A stretch of 64,000 bases of DNA from JANQEU01 sp965242805. Lineage in GTDB: Bacteria > Bacteroidota > Bacteroidia > Cytophagales > Cyclobacteriaceae. Both the position numbers and the translations under genes were made by a program. How positions within the stretch are numbered: position 1 is the first letter of the stretch; every line of letters starts with the position of its first letter. The notes under the pieces were generated by a model. It saw nothing but the letters and a program-made list of their open reading frames with translations. It was not told the DNA's origin and searched no databases. Positions 57,703-64,000 of this stretch are shown here, piece by piece. The DNA is taken from the NCBI GenBank assembly GCA_965242805.1, contig CBDETD010000002.1, forward strand, positions 1,240,001 to 1,304,000, in the 5' to 3' direction.

Positions 57703-59853
57703 ATGTCTGAAAAATCAAACCAATCTAACACCTCACTCGAAACATTTTATTATGATAACCATATTGTGAGGATGTTCCTGATTGCCTCTGTCATCTTCGG
57801 GATTATTGGAATGACGGTTGGCTTACTTGTGGCAATTCAGTTTTTTTTACCTGATGCAAATTTTGGAATTCCTTACACGACTTTTGGTCGCACAAGGCCT
57901 CTGCACACCAATGCAGTCATTTTTGCATTTGTAGGAAACGGAATTTTTGCCGGTGTTTATTACTCACTACAAAGGCTTTGTAAGGCCCCAATGTTCAGCA
58001 AAATGTTGAGCAACATACATTTCTGGGGTTGGCAGGCTATTATTCTTTCAGCCGCATTGACTTTACCTCTCGGTTACACGACTGGTAAGGAATACGCAGA
58101 GTTGGAATGGCCAATTGATATTGCCATCGCATTGATATGGGTGGTATTTGGTATCAACATGTTTGGCACTATTCTCAAGAGAAGGGAACGACATCTGTAC
58201 GTTGCTATTTGGTTTTACATAGCAACATTTGTCACTGTTGCCATGCTGCACATTGTTAACTCCTTCGAACTACCGATCGCATTCCTTAAGAGTTACTCTT
58301 GGTATGCTGGTGTGCAAGATGCTCTTGTGCAATGGTGGTACGGTCACAATGCGGTTGCATTCTTCCTGACTACTCCTTACCTGGGTCTGATGTATTATTT
58401 CGTACCAAAAGCTGCAAATCGTCCTGTTTATTCCTACAGGCTTTCGATCGTTCACTTTTGGGCTCTAATATTCATATACATTTGGGCAGGCCCTCACCAC
58501 TTGCTTTACAATGCGCTACCGGATTGGGCTCAGTCATTAGGTGTGGTATTTTCTGTCATGCTGATCGCGCCTTCCTGGGGAGGAATGCTGAATGGACTTT
58601 TCACCCTGCGTGGAGCATGGGATCGAGTCAGGGAAGATCCTATTCTCAAATTCATGGTGGTTGCCATCACATGCTATGGAATGTCAACATTTGAAGGACC
58701 TATGTTGAGTCTGAAAAATGTAAATGCTATTGCACACTTTACAGATTGGGTGGTTGCTCACGTTCATATCGGTGGACTCGGATGGAATGGATTCCTGACG
58801 TTCGCTATGTTGTATTACCTGATACCAAGATTGTATAAAACTCAGATATTCTCATTGAAACTGGCCAATTTCCACTTCTGGGTTGGGACATTAGGTATTA
58901 TATTCTATGCATTGCCACTTTATTGGGCGGGATTTACACAAAGCCTTATGTGGAAGGAATTTACGGATGCAGGCCAACTTTCATATCCAAACTTCCTGGA
59001 AACGGTTACTCAGATCAAACCAATGTACATGCTTCGTGCATTTGGTGGTTTCCTTTACCTGGCAGGAGTTTTTGTTATGGTTTATAATCTTTGGAAAACA
59101 GCTACAGCAGGTCAATTCCAGAAGGAAACAAAAGCTGAAGCAGCTCCTCTTGAAAAAGGATACCAACCTCCAGCAACTGAAGGGTGGCACAGAAAGATAT
59201 TCGAATGGAAACCTATCAGAATGCTTGTGTGGAGTTTGATACTCGTGGCAATAGGTGGTGTGATAGAAATTGTGCCAACCTTCCTGGTTGAGTCCAATAT
59301 CCCAACAATCACAAGTGTCAAACCATATACTCCTTTGGAATTGCATGGAAGGGACATCTACATTAGAGAAGGTTGTTACACGTGCCATTCTCAAATGATT
59401 AGACCATTCCGCAGTGAAACCGAGCGATATGGAGAATACGCCAAAGCCGGTGAATTCGTTTATGATCACCCTTTCCAATGGGGAAGTAAACGTACTGGTC
59501 CTGACTTGTTGCGGGTTGGTGGTAAGTACTCACATGGCTGGCACTTCAATCATATGTTAGAACCGGAAAGTATGTCTCCCGGCTCTATCATGCCGCCTTA
59601 TCCATGGTTATTCTTTGATCCCTGGGACAAATCTTCTACGGAAGCCAAGATCAATGCAATGAGAACTTTAGGTGTACCTTATGAAGAAGGTTATGAGGAA
59701 CAGGCTCTAGCCGATGCTGAAAAACAGGCCCAACAAATAGTCAATGATCTCAGATCTGAAAATATCAATGGAGACGCTGAAACGGAGATCATAGCTTTGA
59801 TCGCCTATCTACAGAGGATCGGTACGGACATTAAAAACTCAAACGAGCAATAG
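57703..59853 (+). CDS. ccoNO: cbb3-type cytochrome c oxidase, fused subunits I and II (CcoN-CcoO)
   Basis: A 716-residue fusion of the catalytic subunit CcoN (about residues 1-470, 12 or more helices) with the monohaem cytochrome c subunit CcoO (about residues 515-716). Haem and copper ligands are visible as H68 (RPLHTNAV), the His in QWWYGHNAVAFF, the His pair in AGPHHLLYNALPDW and DWVVAHVHIGGLG. In the CcoO half the haem c site is C558-x-x-C561-H562 (GCYTCHSQMIRPF), and IMPPYPWLF carries the axial Met. It reduces oxygen to water and pumps protons at low oxygen. Fused CcoNO is a frequent Bacteroidota arrangement. It is followed 2 bases later by ccoQ. Confidence 0.97.
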   Translation: MSEKSNQSNTSLETFYYDNHIVRMFLIASVIFGIIGMTVGLLVAIQFFLPDANFGIPYTTFGRTRPLHTNAVIFAFVGNGIFAGVYYSLQRLCKAPMFSKMLSNIHFWGWQAIILSAALTLPLGYTTGKEYAELEWPIDIAIALIWVVFGINMFGTILKRRERHLYVAIWFYIATFVTVAMLHIVNSFELPIAFLKSYSWYAGVQDALVQWWYGHNAVAFFLTTPYLGLMYYFVPKAANRPVYSYRLSIVHFWALIFIYIWAGPHHLLYNALPDWAQSLGVVFSVMLIAPSWGGMLNGLFTLRGAWDRVREDPILKFMVVAITCYGMSTFEGPMLSLKNVNAIAHFTDWVVAHVHIGGLGWNGFLTFAMLYYLIPRLYKTQIFSLKLANFHFWVGTLGIIFYALPLYWAGFTQSLMWKEFTDAGQLSYPNFLETVTQIKPMYMLRAFGGFLYLAGVFVMVYNLWKTATAGQFQKETKAEAAPLEKGYQPPATEGWHRKIFEWKPIRMLVWSLILVAIGGVIEIVPTFLVESNIPTITSVKPYTPLELHGRDIYIREGCYTCHSQMIRPFRSETERYGEYAKAGEFVYDHPFQWGSKRTGPDLLRVGGKYSHGWHFNHMLEPESMSPGSIMPPYPWLFFDPWDKSSTEAKINAMRTLGVPYEEGYEEQALADAEKQAQQIVNDLRSENINGDAETEIIALIAYLQRIGTDIKNSNEQ

Positions 59854-59855
59854 TC

Positions 59856-60038
59856 ATGTTGAAGTTTATAAAGCATCATATGGAAACGATTACTGGAATT
59901 GAGATATTCCCGTTGATTTCCTTCATCATATTCTTTGTCTTTTTCCTTCTGGTGACGATCTATATTCTGAAGATTGATAAAAAGGAAATAGAAGAGATAT
60001 CAAACTTACCATTGGACGATAACATGAAAGAATCATGA
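59856..60038 (+). CDS. ccoQ: cbb3 oxidase small subunit CcoQ
   Basis: A 60-residue membrane protein with one helix (FPLISFIIFFVFFLLVTIYI) and a charged tail (LKIDKKEIEEISNLP). Position directly between ccoNO (2-base gap) and ccoP (4-base ATGA overlap) and its size identify it as CcoQ, a stabilising subunit. The sequence itself is poorly conserved, so the call rests partly on context. Confidence 0.85.
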   Translation: MLKFIKHHMETITGIEIFPLISFIIFFVFFLLVTIYILKIDKKEIEEISNLPLDDNMKES

Positions 60039-60904
60039 AAAGAATAGCAATAATCATATTTACACTCTTTCCATTTTTATCCTTTGCCCAGGAAGAATCG
60101 GTAGGATTTATGGAGCAATATATGTTGGAGATTGTGCTGACGATTGTAGTGATTGCCACATTTGTGGCCTTACTTTCTGCGGTCATCTCTTACGTAGCTC
60201 TCAGAGCCGTACTTTCTCCACAAACGGAGGAAAAAACTGAAGCCAAAGCCAGTTTTTGGGAGAGATTCTATACTCAGTTCAATGCCGCTGCACCTGAGGC
60301 ATCGGTTATGACAACACATGAGTACGATGGGATCAAAGAGCTTGACAACAAGTTGCCACCCTGGTGGTTGTATGGTTTCTACTTCACCATTGCATTTTCA
60401 GTCGTTTACTTGATCCACTATCATGTGGTTGGTTCAGGACCAAGTAGTGAACAGGAATATCTCACCGAAATGGCGAATGCTGAGGAGCAGGTGGCTGCCT
60501 ACTTAGCAGCACAAGGTGAGCTCATTGATGAAACCAACGTGGAGGTACTTTCAGATGCTTCAGACCTGACCTCCGGCAAAGAGATGTTCATCCAAAACTG
60601 TGCGGCGTGCCACGGACAGCTTGGTGAAGGAGGTATTGGACCAAATTTCGCTGACAATTACTGGATCCATGGCGGAAGCGTAAAGGAAATATTCTCTGTT
60701 ATAAAGTATGGAGTTCCTACAAAGGGTATGATCCCATGGGCCAACCAGTTCAGTCCTGTACAAATGGCACAATTGTCAAGTTACATACTCACACTTCAGG
60801 GAACGGATCCACCAAATCAAAAGGAACCACAGGGCGAATTATACGAACCCGAAAGCCCTGAAATGGAGTCAGAAGAAAGTGAAGAGGAGACGGTAACATT
60901 ATAA
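60035..60904 (+). CDS. ccoP: cbb3 oxidase cytochrome c subunit III (CcoP) with a single haem site
   Basis: A 289-residue membrane-anchored cytochrome c. The N terminus has a signal-like helix and two further helices (residues 30-58 and 112-131). The FixP N-terminal region contains EYDGIKELDNKLPPWW. One haem c site is present: C189-A-A-C192-H193, with the axial Met in PTKGMIPWANQ. Classical proteobacterial CcoP has two CxxCH motifs; the second is missing here and the tail is instead acidic (MESEESEEETVTL). The start overlaps ccoQ by 4 bases, and ccoG follows 4 bases later. It passes electrons to CcoNO from a periplasmic donor. Confidence 0.93.
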   Translation: MKRIAIIIFTLFPFLSFAQEESVGFMEQYMLEIVLTIVVIATFVALLSAVISYVALRAVLSPQTEEKTEAKASFWERFYTQFNAAAPEASVMTTHEYDGIKELDNKLPPWWLYGFYFTIAFSVVYLIHYHVVGSGPSSEQEYLTEMANAEEQVAAYLAAQGELIDETNVEVLSDASDLTSGKEMFIQNCAACHGQLGEGGIGPNFADNYWIHGGSVKEIFSVIKYGVPTKGMIPWANQFSPVQMAQLSSYILTLQGTDPPNQKEPQGELYEPESPEMESEESEEETVTL

Positions 60905-60908
60905 AATA

Positions 60909-62348
60909 ATGATCGAAAACGCTCAGATTGAATCCTTATATCAGGAGCAGGAGGATAACGAGGAATACAGGGATCATCTGGCAACAGTAGATTCAAAGGG
61001 AAATAGGATCTGGGTGTATCCCAAAAAGCCAAAAGGACGATATCATAATAAAAGAGTCGTTGTGAGTATCTTCCTTTTGGCTTTCCTTTTTCTGTCTCCA
61101 TTCATTAAAATAGGAGGAAATCCATTTCTACTCTTTGATTTCTTTGAAAGGAAATTTGTCATATTCGGTCAGGTTTTTTGGCCCCAGGACTTTTTCCTTT
61201 TTGCCATAGCCTTCATTACATTGATCGTCTTCATCATACTATTTACAGTAGTTTATGGTAGGATTTTCTGTGGATGGATCTGTCCACAAACTATTTTCAT
61301 GGAAATGGTCTTCCGTAAAATTGAGTACTTGATCGAGGGGGATTACATGGCACAAAAAAAATTGGATAAAATGCCATGGAACAGCGAAAAGATCATCAAG
61401 AAAGGATCCAAACAGGTAATTTTCTTATTGATCTCACTCCTGATCATGCACACGTTTATGGCCTATATGTTGGGTACAGAGGACCTTTGGCAAGTAATGC
61501 GTGAAGGTCCGGTGGAAAGACCAGGAGGTTTTTTCGCTATGTTGATTTTTACCGGCCTTTTTTATGGTGTTTTCGGCCATTTCCGTGAGCAGGCATGCAC
61601 ACAGGTCTGCCCGTATGGTAGACTACAGGGCGTCCTTCTGGATAAACAAAGTGTTGTTGTTGCCTATGACCATAAAAGGGGCGAAGCAAGAGGTAAATTC
61701 CGCAAAGATGAAGATCGCATGTCAGCCGGAAAAGGAGATTGTATTGATTGTAAGCAATGTGTATATGTATGTCCTACAGGCATCGACATAAGAAACGGGA
61801 CACAACTGGAATGCGTTAATTGTACGGCTTGCATCGATGCTTGTGATGATATTATGGACAGGATTGGAAAACCACGGGGTCTTGTGAAGTATGCTTCGGA
61901 ATCTATGATTTCTGAGCAGAAACCAATGTCATTTTCCAGCCGCATGATCGCGTACACAGCTGTACTTGGTCTGCTTCTGGTTGCATTGACCAGTATGCTG
62001 ATCATGAGATCTGATGTTGAGACAACAGTATTACGAACTCCGGGTATGACCTATCAGGAAAGAGAGGATGGAAAAATTTCTAACCTTTACAATGTGAAGG
62101 TCATCAACAAGACAAACAATGAGTTACCGGTTAACTTGGAAGTTCTTGATCCAAGGGCAACATTGGAATGGGTTGGTGAAGATCTGATTGTACCTCCTTC
62201 CGGTACAGCACAAGGAGCTTTTTTCCTGGTTATCAATGTTAATGAATTAGAGGCCAGAAGTTCAAAAATTGGAATAGGGGTATTCTCAGAAGGTGAAGAA
62301 CTAGAAACAGTATCGACTAAATTTCTTGGACCGATTAAGAGGTATTGA
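60909..62348 (+). CDS. ccoG: Cytochrome oxidase accessory protein CcoG
   Basis: A 479-residue polyferredoxin-like membrane protein (CcoG/FixG/RdxA), a copper reductase for cbb3 assembly. Five membrane helices are seen, with FCGWICPQTIFMEMVFRKIE and CTQVCPYGRLQGVLLDK, then two 4Fe-4S cluster motifs (CIDCKQCVYVCPTGIDIRNG and CVNCTACIDACDDIM). A C-terminal periplasmic immunoglobulin-like domain follows the last helix (residues 355-479). It is cotranscribed with ccoP and ccoH. All clusters look intact. Confidence 0.96.
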   Translation: MIENAQIESLYQEQEDNEEYRDHLATVDSKGNRIWVYPKKPKGRYHNKRVVVSIFLLAFLFLSPFIKIGGNPFLLFDFFERKFVIFGQVFWPQDFFLFAIAFITLIVFIILFTVVYGRIFCGWICPQTIFMEMVFRKIEYLIEGDYMAQKKLDKMPWNSEKIIKKGSKQVIFLLISLLIMHTFMAYMLGTEDLWQVMREGPVERPGGFFAMLIFTGLFYGVFGHFREQACTQVCPYGRLQGVLLDKQSVVVAYDHKRGEARGKFRKDEDRMSAGKGDCIDCKQCVYVCPTGIDIRNGTQLECVNCTACIDACDDIMDRIGKPRGLVKYASESMISEQKPMSFSSRMIAYTAVLGLLLVALTSMLIMRSDVETTVLRTPGMTYQEREDGKISNLYNVKVINKTNNELPVNLEVLDPRATLEWVGEDLIVPPSGTAQGAFFLVINVNELEARSSKIGIGVFSEGEELETVSTKFLGPIKRY

Positions 62349-62350
62349 TT

Positions 62351-62785
62351 ATGAAATGGAATTGGGGAACTAAAATCGTTATTGCCTTCGTGATATTTTG
62401 CGGACTGATGATCTTTATGGTCATCAAGAGCTTTGAACAGGATTTTCATCTCGTTACCGAAAACTATTATCAGGAGGAACTTGCCTACCAGGAAAGGATT
62501 GACGCAATAGAAAATACTTCCCGGAAAGGACTTATACCCAATCTTGAAGGAACCGCGAAGAATGTAATTATCTCTTTTGAGCTAACAGATGAAAAGTATC
62601 CAACCGGTGATATTCAGTTTTATCGCCCGGAAAATGCAAATCTCGATAGGTTCTATGATATTAAAGGACTTGAAACTGTGATACCCAAGTCCGAGCTTGC
62701 AAGGGGAAGGTATATTCTCAAAATTGATTGGGAGTTTGACGGGGAGAAATACTATTACGAAAAAGAAGTGTCGATTTCAAAATGA
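62351..62785 (+). CDS. ccoH: FixH/CcoH family protein
   Basis: A 144-residue single-span membrane protein: helix WGTKIVIAFVIFCGLMIFMV followed by the conserved SFEQDFHLVTENYYQEELAY and a periplasmic beta domain (VIISFELTDEKYPTGDIQFY). FixH-type proteins assist in assembly of cbb3 and its copper centre. The start is the ATG at 62351; the TTG two codons earlier is unlikely. It follows ccoG by 2 bases and overlaps the next gene by 4 bases. Confidence 0.92.
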   Translation: MKWNWGTKIVIAFVIFCGLMIFMVIKSFEQDFHLVTENYYQEELAYQERIDAIENTSRKGLIPNLEGTAKNVIISFELTDEKYPTGDIQFYRPENANLDRFYDIKGLETVIPKSELARGRYILKIDWEFDGEKYYYEKEVSISK

Positions 62786-63474
62786 TATATGCCGCTTTCA
62801 TATTGGGATTTTTAGGGAGCATACATTGCCTTGGAATGTGTGGCCCACTGACATTGGCTCTTCCCATTCCACGCGAAAGAAGGGTCATTGGGATCACTAT
62901 TTACAATGTAGGTCGAACAATAACATATGCTTCGTTTGGGCTTGTTTTCGGGATCCTGGGAGAATCACTTTCCATTGCAGGATGGCAAAAAGGATTTGCC
63001 ATTGGAATGGCGGTACTTATTCTTCTCCTTATTTTCCTTCCTGGCCTGTCAAATGGGATTGTCAGAAATTACCAGGAAAGTCGTTTTATAAAAGCCATTA
63101 AAAAATCGATCATCGTTCAATTCAAAAACAGATCTTTCCTTTCCTCTTTTGTAGCAGGTACCCTAAATGGATTTATTCCATGCGGGTTAGTATATATTGC
63201 CCTGGCGGGAGCATTGGCGACGGGAAGTATTCAAAACTCAATAATATTTATGGCATTCTTTGGCATAGGAACGATACCTGCCCTACTGGGCCTGAACGTT
63301 TTCAAAGCCATCTGGAAAATAAGGTTTTCATCAAAATGGATGGTGCCGGCATTTTCCCTATTGTTCGCAGGACTATTCCTTTACCGAGGAATAGCCGTCG
63401 AATTACCAGCGATCGAAAACCTCTTGAATGAGGTGGGATTTAAGAACATTACCATCTGCAATGGTGGTTTTTAA
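62782..63474 (+). CDS. TauE/SafE-type membrane protein of the cco operon
   Basis: A 230-residue membrane protein with six or seven helices, of the sulfite-exporter-like/DsbD-like transmembrane group. The repeats GSIHCLGMCGPLTLALP and TLNGFIPCGLVYIALAGALA contain Cys residues placed to bind copper or carry electrons. In cbb3 operons this gene type sits after ccoH and is thought to work in metal handling or assembly; its exact function is not settled. It overlaps ccoH by 4 bases (ATGA). HemN follows after 10 bases. Confidence 0.9.
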   Translation: MIYAAFILGFLGSIHCLGMCGPLTLALPIPRERRVIGITIYNVGRTITYASFGLVFGILGESLSIAGWQKGFAIGMAVLILLLIFLPGLSNGIVRNYQESRFIKAIKKSIIVQFKNRSFLSSFVAGTLNGFIPCGLVYIALAGALATGSIQNSIIFMAFFGIGTIPALLGLNVFKAIWKIRFSSKWMVPAFSLLFAGLFLYRGIAVELPAIENLLNEVGFKNITICNGGF

Positions 63475-63484
63475 GATTATATAA

Positions 63485-64000
63485 ATGATACCTCAAGATA
63501 ACTTAATAAGGAAATACAATGTTCCTGGTCCACGGTACACAAGCTACCCTCCAGTTCCATTTTGGACGAATGATGGACATAATCAACATTCATGGTTGGA
63601 AACGGTCAGGAATACGTTTTGGCTTGATGGTAAAGAAATTAGCATTTACATTCATCTCCCGTTTTGTGATAGCCTGTGTACTTATTGCGGATGCTCCACG
63701 CACATCACCAGGAATCACAAAGTTGAGAGGGAGTATATCGATGCGCTGTTAAAGGAATGGAGCATATATTTTGAGGAATTCGGAACGAAACCCAATCTAA
63801 AAGAATTACACTTGGGCGGAGGGACACCTACTTTTTTCAGCCCATCAAACCTCGAATATTTGATCGGGGGGATTTTAAAAAATTGCAATTTATCTGATCA
63901 ATGTGCTCTGAGTTTTGAAGGTCATCCTAAGAATACATCATACGACCATCTTAAAACATTAGGAAACCTTGGGTTCAAGAGAGTTAGTTTTGGGATTCAG
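63485..64000 (+). CDS. hemN: Oxygen-independent coproporphyrinogen III oxidase, N-terminal part
   Basis: The first 172 residues of HemN, a radical SAM enzyme that decarboxylates coproporphyrinogen III without oxygen, thereby supplying haem under low oxygen. The opening RKYNVPGPRYTSYPPVPFW is the HemN signature. The iron-sulfur ligands are C61, C65 and C68 (CDSLCTYCGC), and the SAM motif HLGGGTPTFFSPSN follows. The gene runs off the right edge. It is 10 bases after the TauE/SafE-type gene and completes the low-oxygen module. Confidence 0.95.
   Translation, partial: MIPQDNLIRKYNVPGPRYTSYPPVPFWTNDGHNQHSWLETVRNTFWLDGKEISIYIHLPFCDSLCTYCGCSTHITRNHKVEREYIDALLKEWSIYFEEFGTKPNLKELHLGGGTPTFFSPSNLEYLIGGILKNCNLSDQCALSFEGHPKNTSYDHLKTLGNLGFKRVSFGIQ

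Noticed and set aside
58981..59478. Open frame of 165 codons on the minus strand inside ccoNO
   Set aside because: It is antisense to an intact, conserved gene, with shadow-like composition and no start context.

Overview
The window looks like a chromosome segment of a Bacteroidota bacterium, most likely a marine or soil Cytophagales relative. The evidence is a moderate GC content, almost no Shine-Dalgarno signals, several upstream TAnnTTTG (-7) boxes, many lipoproteins and families typical of the phylum (DUF5916, DUF4956, TonB-like proteins, 7TM-AraC regulators), and a cbb3 oxidase operon with a fused CcoNO. No rRNA, tRNA, CRISPR array, transposase or phage gene was found. All calls come from reading the sequence; no database search was run.

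Layout. 0-1.2 kb (minus): a sugar/nucleoside-type permease tightly coupled to a ribokinase that runs off the left edge. 1.4-5.0 kb: dodecin, then an SLC13 transporter translationally coupled to a cytosolic CNBD histidine kinase and a response regulator. 5.3-6.9 kb: PEP carboxykinase with a clear terminator. 7.0-9.0 kb (minus): two exported ThuA-domain proteins. 9.2-14.0 kb (plus): a compact operon of TIM-barrel lipoprotein, GntP permease, RidA, D-threonine-aldolase/D-serine-dehydratase-like PLP enzyme and M19 dipeptidase, which reads as uptake and breakdown of D-hydroxy-amino acids.

14-31 kb is an accessory-looking stretch of mostly single-gene transcripts: a TonB-like protein, a metal-type MerR regulator divergent from a small exported cysteine protein, hydrolases, SnoaL/NTF2-like proteins, a 7TM-AraC regulator, a methyltransferase and a VOC protein. 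A family of short REP-like palindromes sits between these genes at about 15.7-27 kb. 31-34.5 kb holds an SSS symporter with a Dabb protein. 35.0-39.0 kb (minus) is a four-gene operon, DUF4956 - HlyD-like - CotH-like kinase fold - PPP-type phosphatase, the best candidate here for an undescribed envelope system.

39-51 kb: an alpha-carbonic anhydrase, a DUF5916 outer-membrane protein, a class V aminotransferase fold, SlyD, a thioredoxin-OmpA fusion, a MoaD-like protein paired with an Asp-box propeller, a Rieske lipoprotein, another 7TM-AraC regulator and a TerB-like protein. 51.3-64 kb is the respiratory block: a REC-CRP fusion and PAS kinase (minus), divergent from two universal stress proteins, ccoI, ccoS, ccoNO, ccoQ, ccoP, ccoG, ccoH, a TauE/SafE-type protein and a partial hemN. 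CRP/FNR-type palindromes (TGA-N6-TCA core) lie in front of usp, ccoI and ccoS, and also in front of the dodecin and SLC13 genes, so the linked REC-CRP protein may control both ends of the window.
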